From: Pseudomonadota bacterium
GTDB lineage: Bacteria; Pseudomonadota; Alphaproteobacteria; Rhizobiales; Rhizobiaceae
Length of the DNA stretch: 5,731 nucleotides
Reading direction: 5' to 3'
Assembly: GCA_023451915.1 (NCBI GenBank)
Contig: JAEXXS010000080.1
Coordinates: 1-5,731 of the forward strand
Made by a program: the position numbers and the translations under genes. Positions 1 to 5,731 of the stretch are shown here, one piece after another. Within the stretch, counting starts at the first letter, position 1, and each line of letters starts with the position of its first letter. The notes below the pieces were generated by a model. It did not search any database and had not been told where the DNA came from. It was given only the letters and a program-made list of their open reading frames with translations.

Positions 1-1
1 T

Positions 2-65
2 TCGCGAAGATCATTCGATATCGGTGCGGTCATCGGATGCTGGCCTCCATCCAGCCAACATCAAT
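2..65 (+). pseudogene. Frameshifted 5' remnant of the MFS transporter gene
   Basis: Read from base 2, the strand gives SRRSFDIGAVI. If the extra G at 35 is skipped, it continues in the third frame as DAGLHPANIN. Joined, this reads FDIGAVIDAGLHPANIN, which resembles the short cytoplasmic N-terminus seen before TM1 in aromatic-acid:H+ symporters (a pattern like FD-x-x-x-VID-A-x-L-x-P-F-Q). The third frame then stops with TGA at 81-83, and the TM1-TM2 coding sequence expected before motif A is not present. The true start codon would lie left of the window. The frameshift and deletion are inferred from family memory, not from an alignment, so confidence is limited. Confidence 0.4.
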
Positions 66-1194
66 GAATCACAACAAAACTGATTTGGGAACCGCTGTCG
101 ATTCAGAAAAAAACGGAAACGCTCTAACAGCCATTACCCTATTGATGGCGCTTTCCGGCCTGTGTCGCTCCCTGTGGCAGCTTGTTTTCGCGCGCGCCGC
201 AGCCGGGCTTTTCATCGGTGCGATGATCTCAAGCCTCAACATCATCGTTTCGGAATATGCTTCAGAGAAACGGCGCGGGCTCGTCATGGGGCTTTATGGC
301 GCCGGGCTTCCTCTCGGTTCCGCTCTGGCAGGCTTCGCGATTTCGCCCCTCTTGAAGGCGTTTGGCTGGCAGGCCCCGTTCTTTTTCGGGGCCGGTCTCT
401 CCGCCATACTTTTGCTCGTCGTCGTTTTCTACCTGCCGGAGTCGATCGAGTATCTTGTTCAGCGTCGGCCAAAAAACGCGATCGACACCTATAATCGCAT
501 TGCAATGAGAATGGGACATGCCCCTGTTGACGTTATTCCCGCATCAATCAGTTCATCAGAGACTGCCGGGACGAAACAAGGGCTTCGGGAGCTCCTGCAA
601 GCTCCCCTGCTTCTACGCTCGATATTTCTCTGGATGGGCTATGCTCTGCTGATCTCATCCTTTTATTTCGCCAACACCTGGACCGCCAAGATTATCTCCG
701 ATGCGACCGGGGACGCCTATCTCGGTATCCGCGTTGCGATGCTCATTCAATTCGGCGGCGTTCTTGGAGCAGTCCTTTTTGGCGTTCTGACACTTTGGAT
801 CCACGGTAGGCTGGCAACCATCTTGCTGCTGGTGCTGGGCGGCATAGCCTTCTCGCTCTACGCACAGTTCTCTGGGTTCCTGTCATTTGCCATGGTGCTC
901 GCCTTCGCTATCGGCGTTTGCGCAAACGGAGCAGTTGCCGCCTTTTACGCCATAAGCCCATCTATCTATCCAACAGTCCTACGCGGCACCGGCGTCGGGC
1001 TGATGATCGGCTTCGGTCGAGGCATCGCGATCCTTGCGCCCCTGCTGACCGGCTATATGTTCACGCATTACTGGACCCCGGTCGATGCATACCGCTTCTT
1101 TGCAATCGTCATGGGACTTTCCGCAGTTGCCACAATCGGACTGCACCTGACCTACCGCAAAGCGACGACCACCGCAGTTCATACTCAAGGATAA
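37..1194 (+). CDS. MFS transporter, aromatic-acid:H+ symporter-like, N-terminally truncated (probable pseudogene)
   Basis: The 385-residue reading frame matches an AAHS-type major facilitator, an inner-membrane proton symporter for aromatic or other organic acids, from about residue 28 onward. Visible landmarks are the TM4 stretch SLWQLVFARAAAGLFIGAM (45-63), LPESIEYLVQRRP after TM6 (133-145), and the TM11 region with YPTVLRGTGVG (311-321). Roughly ten hydrophobic segments remain, near 29-42, 48-71, 84-105, 113-132, 195-213, 230-253, 258-275, 283-303, 318-340 and 353-372. Family members have 12 TMs and about 430-450 residues. TM1, TM2 and an intact motif A (GxxxDRxGRR) are absent: residues 18-28 (GTAVDSEKNGN) look like an eroded motif A. 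The linker between TM3 and TM4 is also short (SGLCRSLW). No Shine-Dalgarno sequence precedes the ATG at 37, and the frame is open to the window edge. The stop lies 4 bp before the next gene, so the two form one transcription unit. Family call is firm, substrate unknown, and the protein is probably non-functional. Confidence 0.75.
   Translation: MLASIQPTSMNHNKTDLGTAVDSEKNGNALTAITLLMALSGLCRSLWQLVFARAAAGLFIGAMISSLNIIVSEYASEKRRGLVMGLYGAGLPLGSALAGFAISPLLKAFGWQAPFFFGAGLSAILLLVVVFYLPESIEYLVQRRPKNAIDTYNRIAMRMGHAPVDVIPASISSSETAGTKQGLRELLQAPLLLRSIFLWMGYALLISSFYFANTWTAKIISDATGDAYLGIRVAMLIQFGGVLGAVLFGVLTLWIHGRLATILLLVLGGIAFSLYAQFSGFLSFAMVLAFAIGVCANGAVAAFYAISPSIYPTVLRGTGVGLMIGFGRGIAILAPLLTGYMFTHYWTPVDAYRFFAIVMGLSAVATIGLHLTYRKATTTAVHTQG
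1187..1191 (+). promoter_or_regulatory. Ribosome binding site for the quinone oxidoreductase
   Basis: AAGGA sits 7 bases before the GTG at 1199 and overlaps the last codons of the transporter gene. The in-frame ATG at 1226 has only GCGCCACCACC in front of it, with no Shine-Dalgarno match. This favours the GTG start and suggests translational coupling to the upstream reading frame. Confidence 0.6.
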
Positions 1195-1198
1195 TAAA

Positions 1199-2200
1199 GT
1201 GACCTTTGCTTCCAGCGCCACCACCATGCGAGCGATACGTTGCCCGGTTCCGGGCGGGCCGGAGGCGTTGGAACTTCAGACAGTGCCCATCCCCCGCCCT
1301 GGGAGGGGGCAGGTGCTTATCCGGGTTCATGCGGCGGGCGTAAACCGGCCGGACATTTCTCAAAGGCGCGGCACCTACCCCGTTCCCGCTGACGCCGATC
1401 CAACATTGGGGCTGGAAGTCGCAGGTACGATTGAAGCTGTTGGCGAGGATGTTCCGTTGGATATCGCAAAGCGGGTGTGCTCTCTGGTGCATGGCGGCGG
1501 CTATGCGGATTTCGCGATTGCCGAAGCGGACCAGATCATTCCTCTTCCAGATGAAATCGGTTTCGCGACCGGGGCCGCACTTCCCGAAGTCGCCATGACG
1601 GTAGAATACAATCTCATCGAGCGTGCCGCCCTGAAAGCGGGGGAATGGGTTCTCATCCATGGCGGATCGAGCGGTATTGGTAGCCATGCTATCCAACGCG
1701 CAAAGACGGTGGGCGCCAGCGTGATCGTCACCGCCGGATCGTCTGCAAAATGCGATTATTGCCGCAGTCTTGGCGCAGACGTGGCGATCAACTATCGGGA
1801 AACAGATTTCGTTGACGCGGTGCTTGCCGCGACCGGTGGACGGGGTGTCAATGTTGTGCTGGATATGGTCGGCGGAAGCTATGTCGATCGCAATCTCAAG
1901 GCCATGGCCGTCGACGGCCGTTGTGCTATCATCTCGTTGCAGGCCGGTCGTCAAATATCTGCAGATTTTGAGCTGCTTCTGCGTCGCCGCCTTACTCTGG
2001 TTGGCTCAACATTGCGACCTTTGCCAAAGTCCGAAAAAAGCCGCATCGCCGCAAACGTAGCACGCACCGTCCTGCCGCTCGTCGCGCAAGGTATCATCCG
2101 CCCGCACATCAACCAAACCTTCCCACTGGAGCGAGCGACACATGCGCACATTTGGATGGAGAGCGACTCCAACATGGGCAAGATCGTACTGACACCCTAA
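1199..2200 (+). CDS. NAD(P)H:quinone oxidoreductase, PIG3/zeta-crystallin-type MDR protein
   Basis: This 333-residue protein is a zinc-independent medium-chain dehydrogenase/reductase of the PIG3 quinone oxidoreductase group, a cytosolic enzyme expected to reduce quinones or enones with NAD(P)H. The N-terminal GroES-like domain carries GGPEALEL (19-26), AAGVNRPDISQRRGTYP (45-61) and GLEVAGT (71-77). The Rossmann domain carries the dinucleotide-binding stretch IHGGSSGIGSHAIQRAK (153-169), LGADVAINYRE (191-201) and LDMVGGSYVDRNLK (221-234). The C-terminus ends HIWMESDSNMGKIVLTP, typical of the group. No structural-zinc cysteine cluster is visible. Length is close to the family norm of about 325, with the extra N-terminal residues coming from the GTG start, which has the better ribosome site. 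The gene follows the MFS gene by 4 bp, which suggests a shared catabolic role, and it overlaps the opposing XdhC gene by 4 bp. It appears intact. The exact substrate is not deducible. Confidence 0.88.
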   Translation: MTFASSATTMRAIRCPVPGGPEALELQTVPIPRPGRGQVLIRVHAAGVNRPDISQRRGTYPVPADADPTLGLEVAGTIEAVGEDVPLDIAKRVCSLVHGGGYADFAIAEADQIIPLPDEIGFATGAALPEVAMTVEYNLIERAALKAGEWVLIHGGSSGIGSHAIQRAKTVGASVIVTAGSSAKCDYCRSLGADVAINYRETDFVDAVLAATGGRGVNVVLDMVGGSYVDRNLKAMAVDGRCAIISLQAGRQISADFELLLRRRLTLVGSTLRPLPKSEKSRIAANVARTVLPLVAQGIIRPHINQTFPLERATHAHIWMESDSNMGKIVLTP

Positions 2201-2910
2201 GGCATGTCTCCCAAAAGTGACGACCTGTTTTGGGAGACAAGCTTGGATTTTTGAACGACCTCCGCGAGAATTGCCACCGCTATTTCCGCTGGAGTTTGCG
2301 CACCAATATCAAGCCCTATCGGCGAAGAAATCCTCACCAGATCTGTGGCGTCGTGCCCCAGTTTCAGCAGGTTTTCCGTACGCTGTGCATGAGTGCGACG
2401 ACTGCCTAGCGCCCCAATGTAAAAGCAATCCGACTGCATCGCCAGCGAGAGCGCCGGCTCATCAATTTTCGGATCATGGGTGAGCGTGGCAACCGCAGTA
2501 TACCGGTCCAGCGGACTGTCACGAAACGCCTCTTCCGGCCACAGTGCTTTCAGCGCAGTTTCCTGAAACCGTAACGGCGTTGCAAAGGCAGTCCGCGGGT
2601 CGATGATTTCTACATCGAAACCTGTCATGGTGGCCATCTGCGCAAGATGCTGAGCAATATGGACTGCCCCAATCAACTTCAATCGCAATGCCGGGCGATA
2701 TATATTGATGAAATACCGGCGATCTTCGGTCACAAAAGAGAGCGGCTTGCCCGTCTCAAACGCTTGCCGAACATGAGGTTGCAACCCGGCAGATACGTCA
2801 TCGGCGCTCCGGATAAGCTCGGTGTGCCCATTGTCCAAATCGGTCAATGTCGCTGCAAGCAGCCGTCTGGCGCGTATGTTGTTCAGTTCCGCAAGAAGAG
2901 AGCTTTGCAT
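2197..2910 (-). CDS. XdhC family protein, Rossmann-domain (C-terminal) component
   Basis: This 237-residue protein corresponds to the C-terminal part of XdhC/CoxI, a cytosolic chaperone that takes molybdenum cofactor, helps its sulfuration and delivers it to molybdenum hydroxylases. The first 70 residues form the linker region typical of the stand-alone form (MQSSLLAELNNIRARR). The Rossmann domain shows GAVHIAQ (81-87), the IDPRTAFAT stretch (103-111), TLTHDPK (142-148), the hallmark YIGALGSRRTHAQR (164-177) and GLDIGAQTPAEIAVAI (199-214). I chose ATG 2908-2910 because it forms an ATGA overlap with the stop of the preceding gene and has GGAGAGG (2919-2925) 8 bases upstream. A longer in-frame start at 2970 would add 20 residues that do not look like the family. 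Residues 223-237 (KLVSQNRSSLLGDMP) are encoded by the palindrome and are probably a non-homologous tail. The core looks intact. Confidence 0.88.
   Translation of the reverse strand: MQSSLLAELNNIRARRLLAATLTDLDNGHTELIRSADDVSAGLQPHVRQAFETGKPLSFVTEDRRYFINIYRPALRLKLIGAVHIAQHLAQMATMTGFDVEIIDPRTAFATPLRFQETALKALWPEEAFRDSPLDRYTAVATLTHDPKIDEPALSLAMQSDCFYIGALGSRRTHAQRTENLLKLGHDATDLVRISSPIGLDIGAQTPAEIAVAILAEVVQKSKLVSQNRSSLLGDMP
2202..2242. terminator. Palindrome at convergent gene ends; likely terminator hairpin and short repeat element
   Basis: Arms GCATGTCTCCCAAAA (2202-2216) and TTTTGGGAGACAAGC (2228-2242) are inverted copies with one mismatch (A2204/A2240). The inner 12 bp (2205-2216 and 2228-2239) pair perfectly around an 11-base loop. 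TTTTT follows on the + strand at 2248-2252, so the hairpin could end the quinone oxidoreductase transcript. No T-run follows on the - strand. From memory, the CAAAAGTG...GTTTTG core resembles short palindromic elements scattered at gene ends in Hyphomicrobiales genomes. The element lies inside the last 15 codons of the XdhC gene. Confidence 0.7.
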
Positions 2911-3260
2911 CAATCGAGCCTCTCCACATAGACACTGATCTTGCCTCCACAAGAAAGCCCCACGCGCCATGCTGTTTCATCGGCAACACTGAACTCGAGC
3001 AGTTTCGACCGGCCGGAGGCGATCGTTTCCAGAGCCTCTTCAATGACTGTACCTTCGACACAACCACCAGAAACCGAGCCTTCAAAATGGCCCATCTCGT
3101 CGATGACCAGATGACTGCCTATGGCGCGCGGCGCGGATCCCCATGTTTCAATTACCGTGGCTATTGCAACACCTTTGCCGCTCTGGCGCCAGTGTAGCGC
3201 CGCAGCCAAGGGGTTGCTGTTAAAACGGGAACGACACTCAGACAATTCGTCCCCCGGCAT
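2910..3260 (-). CDS. XdhC family protein, N-terminal-domain (XdhC_CoxI) component
   Basis: This 116-residue protein is the stand-alone N-terminal domain of XdhC/CoxI, partner of the Rossmann-domain protein encoded next to it. In many bacteria the two are fused, while alphaproteobacterial CO-dehydrogenase-like clusters often split them. Signature stretches are VAIATVIETWGSAPR (31-45), GSVSGGCVEG (61-70), with the cysteine conserved in this family, and ETAWRVGLSCGG (95-106), with a second conserved cysteine. The domain is complete through ISVYVERLD. The start is uncertain. ATG 3258-3260 lies inside the end of the upstream cytidylyltransferase gene (23-bp overlap) and has only a weak ribosome site. 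TTG at 3243-3245 is preceded 4 bases upstream by GGGGGA and gives an 8-bp overlap. Conservation starts near NPLAAALHW (16-24), so both starts fit. The stop forms ATGA with the next gene, implying translational coupling. Confidence 0.87.
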   Translation of the reverse strand: MPGDELSECRSRFNSNPLAAALHWRQSGKGVAIATVIETWGSAPRAIGSHLVIDEMGHFEGSVSGGCVEGTVIEEALETIASGRSKLLEFSVADETAWRVGLSCGGKISVYVERLD

Positions 3261-4851
3261 TCAGGACAGCGTCCCTTGTATCGACGTCAATTCTAGCAGC
3301 GACACCAATCGGCACATCAATGATGGGAAGTTCGCTCGCCTCGATGATATGTCTTGCTCCCACGTCGCCGGACAGAGCCGAAACAGCTTCAAAAAGCTGG
3401 CGCGGCATAATCACCGGATTGCCCCGCTCGCCCTCATCGGTAACGGCGCGGATGACAGCGTTTCCATCGTGCTGCCGAAAACAGTCGACCATCATACGAA
3501 TGTGCCGCGCACTGACCGCAGGCATGTCCCCCAGATGGATCATCAGCCCATCACAGTTCGCCGGCGCTGCAACAAGGGCAGCTTTGATCGAACTCGCAAG
3601 ACCAAAGGCATAAGCCGGATTATGCACGATAGTGACGGCAAGCCCGGCAAGCGAAGCTGCAATGTCGCCCGCCATATGGCCCGTGATGGTGATAACCCGG
3701 CCACTCTCGGCTTGCATCGCATTTTCAACAGAACGGCGCACCAGCGGCTTACCATCAAAAATGGCGAGAAGCTTGTTCGCGCCACCCATGCGGGAGGATT
3801 GACCAGCAGCCAAAACAGCAATCGTCACCACAAGATCGCGTTTTCTCCGGGTTTTACCATCGCGCGGCGCAATGCGTGCCGGACTATCGAGCAACAAACC
3901 ACCCACACCCATCGCGGCAATATCCCTTGGTGTGACGCTCATACCAGCCATCAGGCGATCAAGAACCCAGTCAAACCCGTTCTCCTTGATGCTTCTGGCG
4001 CAGCCGGGAGCGCCGATCACCGGCTTACCGTCGATTTCACCAAGGACCAGCAGATTGCCAGGATCGACGGGCATCCCGACATAAGTAACTGTGCCTCCAG
4101 CCTCGCGAATGGCAGTGGGAAGAACATCGTTTCTGTCCGCAACAGCCGATGCGCCGAACACAACGACCAGATCGGAAACCGCAGCCGCATTTTCTATGGC
4201 GCGCGCCATTGTCTGCGCTGCATGCGAAACTCGAAGTTCTGTTGCGACCGCCCCGAGATTCATCGTCAAACGCGCTTCGAGCGCCTGACGGGTTTTGTCG
4301 AGAACACTGGTTTTCAACGCCGGATTGGTTCCTTGAACAAGCCCGACAGTGCGACCGCTAAAGGGTTCGACGCTCAGCATATTCTGGTCGCCACATAGCG
4401 CAAGCACCGTAGCGACGGAACTTTCTGGCACGGCATAGGGAATGATCTTGATTGTCGCAACGACTTGCCCGGCGCGTACGCGGTCAAATTCGCGCAAGGT
4501 CGCCAGCGTTATCGACGGATCAACAGAATTGACGGCATCTACAAGCGTCCGGTTGACCGTAACGACCCCGGCTTCGCGCGCCAGAAAATTCACCCGCCCG
4601 GTCGTTGCGGGGGAGGAAACGACGCCATTTGACAGGAGTGCAGATGCAATCTGGGCTGCAGCGTCATTCTCCGCAACATCGCCATCTTCCAGTTGGGCAG
4701 ACGCCACGCTGTGATACCCTTCCTCGCGGAGAAATTCAATATCATGCGCCTTGAGAACATGCCCTTTGGGGAAAGTCGTTCCGCTCACAACCAGCCGATG
4801 CGCGAGAATAGCGTTCAATGCCTTGTCGAGCGGTATTTCCCCGAAAATCAT
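3238..4851 (-). CDS. Fused molybdopterin-binding / MobA-like molybdenum cofactor cytidylyltransferase
   Basis: This 537-residue two-domain cytosolic protein is expected to bind molybdopterin and transfer CMP from CTP, giving the molybdopterin cytosine dinucleotide used by xanthine-oxidase-family hydroxylases. Residues 1-335 are MoeA/MoaB-like. They include the opening MIFGEIPLDKALNAILAH, VVVFGASAVADRNDVLP (229-245) as the pterin-binding core, PGNLLVLGEIDGKPVIGAPG (264-283), and ARSIKENGFDWVLDRL (285-300). A basic linker (KTRRKRD, 333-339) leads to a MobA/MocA-like nucleotidyltransferase domain with LAAGQSSRMGGANKLL (347-362), the metal-binding GDMP (441-444), RGNPVIMPR (476-484), GDVGAR (495-500) and a final IDVDT (521-525). 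The length matches the known fused family of about 535 residues. The ATG at 4849-4851 is preceded by AAGGGGAG (4856-4863). The gene begins 33 bp after coxG and overlaps the small XdhC gene by 23 bp, forming one operon. CTP preference over GTP is inferred from context. It appears intact. Confidence 0.88.
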   Translation of the reverse strand: MIFGEIPLDKALNAILAHRLVVSGTTFPKGHVLKAHDIEFLREEGYHSVASAQLEDGDVAENDAAAQIASALLSNGVVSSPATTGRVNFLAREAGVVTVNRTLVDAVNSVDPSITLATLREFDRVRAGQVVATIKIIPYAVPESSVATVLALCGDQNMLSVEPFSGRTVGLVQGTNPALKTSVLDKTRQALEARLTMNLGAVATELRVSHAAQTMARAIENAAAVSDLVVVFGASAVADRNDVLPTAIREAGGTVTYVGMPVDPGNLLVLGEIDGKPVIGAPGCARSIKENGFDWVLDRLMAGMSVTPRDIAAMGVGGLLLDSPARIAPRDGKTRRKRDLVVTIAVLAAGQSSRMGGANKLLAIFDGKPLVRRSVENAMQAESGRVITITGHMAGDIAASLAGLAVTIVHNPAYAFGLASSIKAALVAAPANCDGLMIHLGDMPAVSARHIRMMVDCFRQHDGNAVIRAVTDEGERGNPVIMPRQLFEAVSALSGDVGARHIIEASELPIIDVPIGVAARIDVDTRDAVLNAGGRIV

Positions 4852-4855
4852 CGCA

Positions 4856-4863
4856 CTCCCCTT
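4856..4863 (-). promoter_or_regulatory. Ribosome binding site for the molybdopterin cytidylyltransferase
   Basis: On the - strand the bases read AAGGGGAG followed by TGCG and the ATG at 4851. This strong purine-rich site supports that start codon. It also means the gene can be translated independently although the upstream coxG is broken. Confidence 0.5.
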
Positions 4864-4884
4864 CCCCGAGCCTCGCTCAATCGC

Positions 4885-5175
4885 TCAAGCTTTTTCTGTG
4901 ATCTGTTCCTGCAGTTGATCGAAGAATTCCAGCGCCAGCTTTTTTGCCGTGGAATCGATCAGACGCGCGCCGAGCTGGGCCAGCTTGCCACCAACGTGCG
5001 CATCGACATCATAAACCAGCAATGTGCCTTCTTCATGCTCCGAAAGCTGGATAGCAGCGCCACCCTGTGCAAAGCCGGCCAGACCGCCCGTTCCCTTGCC
5101 GGAAATCCGGCAGGCATGGGGTGGATTCAAATCGCTCAGTTCGACCTCACCCTTGAACTTCGCCTTGACCGGTCC
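4885..5175 (-). pseudogene. coxG: CO dehydrogenase subunit G (CoxG, SRPBCC fold), N-terminally truncated remnant
   Basis: CoxG is a small SRPBCC-fold protein that recruits aerobic CO-dehydrogenase-type molybdenum hydroxylases to the inner membrane. The 96 codons here match its C-terminal two-thirds: GPVKAKFKGEVELSDLNPP, then ISGKGTGGLAGFAQGGA, then YDVDAHVGGKLAQLGARLID and STAKKLALEFFDQL. Family proteins run to about 150 residues, with the GPVKA motif near residue 55, so some 50 N-terminal residues are missing, including the IPAPxxxVW opening and the CIPGC motif. The reading frame stays open upstream to an ATG at 5382, but that 69-residue extension is antisense to an aminotransferase remnant and has no ribosome site, so I exclude it. 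Homology stops at the glycine codon 5173-5175. The gene would have headed the surviving operon, 33 bp before the cytidylyltransferase. The identity is firm. Function is very unlikely. Confidence 0.85.
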
Positions 5176-5177
5176 AC

Positions 5178-5483
<306 letters not shown>

Positions 5484-5602
5484 GGGCGGACCAAACTCTT
5501 CTATCACGTTTTTGCATCCCACCGCCGTAAAGCGGAGGTCCTGCCACGTGTGAGCCAATCCGGCACCATACTGAGTCCAAACAACTAATATACTGGAGGA
5601 CC
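5484..5602. other. Intergenic spacer between convergent gene ends
   Basis: These 119 bases separate the aminotransferase remnant's stop from the permease stop on the other strand. I see only weak pairing (GTGAGCC against GGCAC near 5550-5566, with a bulge) and no T-run suited to a factor-independent terminator. No start codon with a ribosome site and no repeat is visible. Confidence 0.5.
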
Positions 5603-5731
5603 TTATCCGCGCCGTGTGCCGGAAGATACGATGTCTAGATAGACAGCCAGAACGAGAATGCTGCCCTTGATGATCTGCTGCCAGAACGTATCGACGCCGA
5701 GCATGGACATGCCGTTGTCGAGGCTGGACAT
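5603..5731 (-). CDS. ABC sugar transporter permease (RbsC/XylH-type), 3' end only
   Basis: The last 42 codons before a TAA at 5603-5605 encode [18 protein letters not shown], then [10 protein letters not shown] and a short polar tail (IVSSGTRRG). The NGM-x3-x-V-x2-FWQQ-x2-KG-x-ILxLAVYLD pattern is the C-terminal transmembrane end of inner-membrane permeases for ribose, xylose, arabinose or galactose in the BPD_transp_2 family. The gene enters from the right edge, so its start, its length, and the ATP-binding and periplasmic partners cannot be judged. The methionine at the very edge is internal, not a start. The tail looks normal, so the deletion affecting the neighbouring aminotransferase seems not to reach it. 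Sugar specificity cannot be told from this part. Confidence 0.8.
   Translation of the reverse strand: MSSLDNGMSMLGVDTFWQQIIKGSILVLAVYLDIVSSGTRRG

Noticed and set aside
1292..1312. CCCCC/GGGGG inverted repeat inside the oxidoreductase gene.
   Set aside because: Only about 5 bp of stem, and the codons spell the conserved proline/glycine-rich stretch before QVLIRVHAAGVN, so coding constraint explains it.
1109..1954. Long - strand open frame of 281 residues across the transporter/oxidoreductase boundary.
   Set aside because: No domain is recognisable and it lies opposite a well-matched MDR protein. A shadow frame.
3121..4398. Long + strand open frame of 425 residues opposite the cytidylyltransferase.
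   Set aside because: Its product is rich in H, R, N, T and S with no family signature. It is the antisense shadow of a gene with several catalytic motifs on the other strand.
5540..5570. Possible hairpin terminator for the permease gene (GTGAGCC / GGCAC).
   Set aside because: Short stem with a bulge and no T-run on either strand; too weak to annotate.

Overview
The window looks like accessory chromosome from an alphaproteobacterium of the Hyphomicrobiales. A Brucella/Ochrobactrum-like host is my best guess. The grounds are moderate-to-high GC, the gene types, the two-gene XdhC arrangement and a short palindromic repeat of a kind common in those genomes. No marker gene is present, so the genus is inference. 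The clearest theme is gene decay: three of the eight genes or gene parts seen here (MFS transporter, coxG, aminotransferase) are truncated or damaged.

Layout: (1) 1-1194, + strand: an aromatic-acid-type MFS transporter. Its 5' end (TM1, TM2 and the motif-A loop) appears degraded by a frameshift and loss of sequence. (2) 1199-2200, + strand: an intact NAD(P)H:quinone oxidoreductase of the PIG3/zeta-crystallin group, coupled to the transporter gene. (3) 2202-2242: a palindrome at the convergent gene ends. It can act as a terminator hairpin and also encodes the last residues of the opposing XdhC gene. (4) 4851-2197, - strand, read right to left: a compact maturation module for molybdenum hydroxylases. 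It comprises a fused molybdopterin-binding/MobA-like cytidylyltransferase, a short XdhC N-terminal-domain protein and an XdhC Rossmann-domain protein, all overlapping. (5) 5175-4885, - strand: the 3' two-thirds of coxG, which would be the first surviving gene of this operon. (6) 5178-5483, + strand: the C-terminal quarter of a class I (aspartate-type) aminotransferase, with an in-frame stop and a lost substrate-binding arginine. (7) 5731-5603, - strand: the C-terminal 42 residues of a ribose/xylose-type ABC transporter permease that continues beyond the window.

The coxG and aminotransferase remnants face away from each other and meet within about 3 bp at 5175-5178, each lacking its 5' part. 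One deletion between a coxG and an aminotransferase on the opposite strand explains this. It would have removed the promoter side of the operon and perhaps the coxMSL-like structural genes of the hydroxylase. What remains is a cofactor-maturation module (CTP transfer to molybdopterin, then XdhC-assisted insertion) with no visible client enzyme or promoter. I found no CRISPR array, insertion sequence, tRNA or rRNA, and no convincing new biological system. The interest here is in genome erosion and in a palindrome recruited into a coding end.
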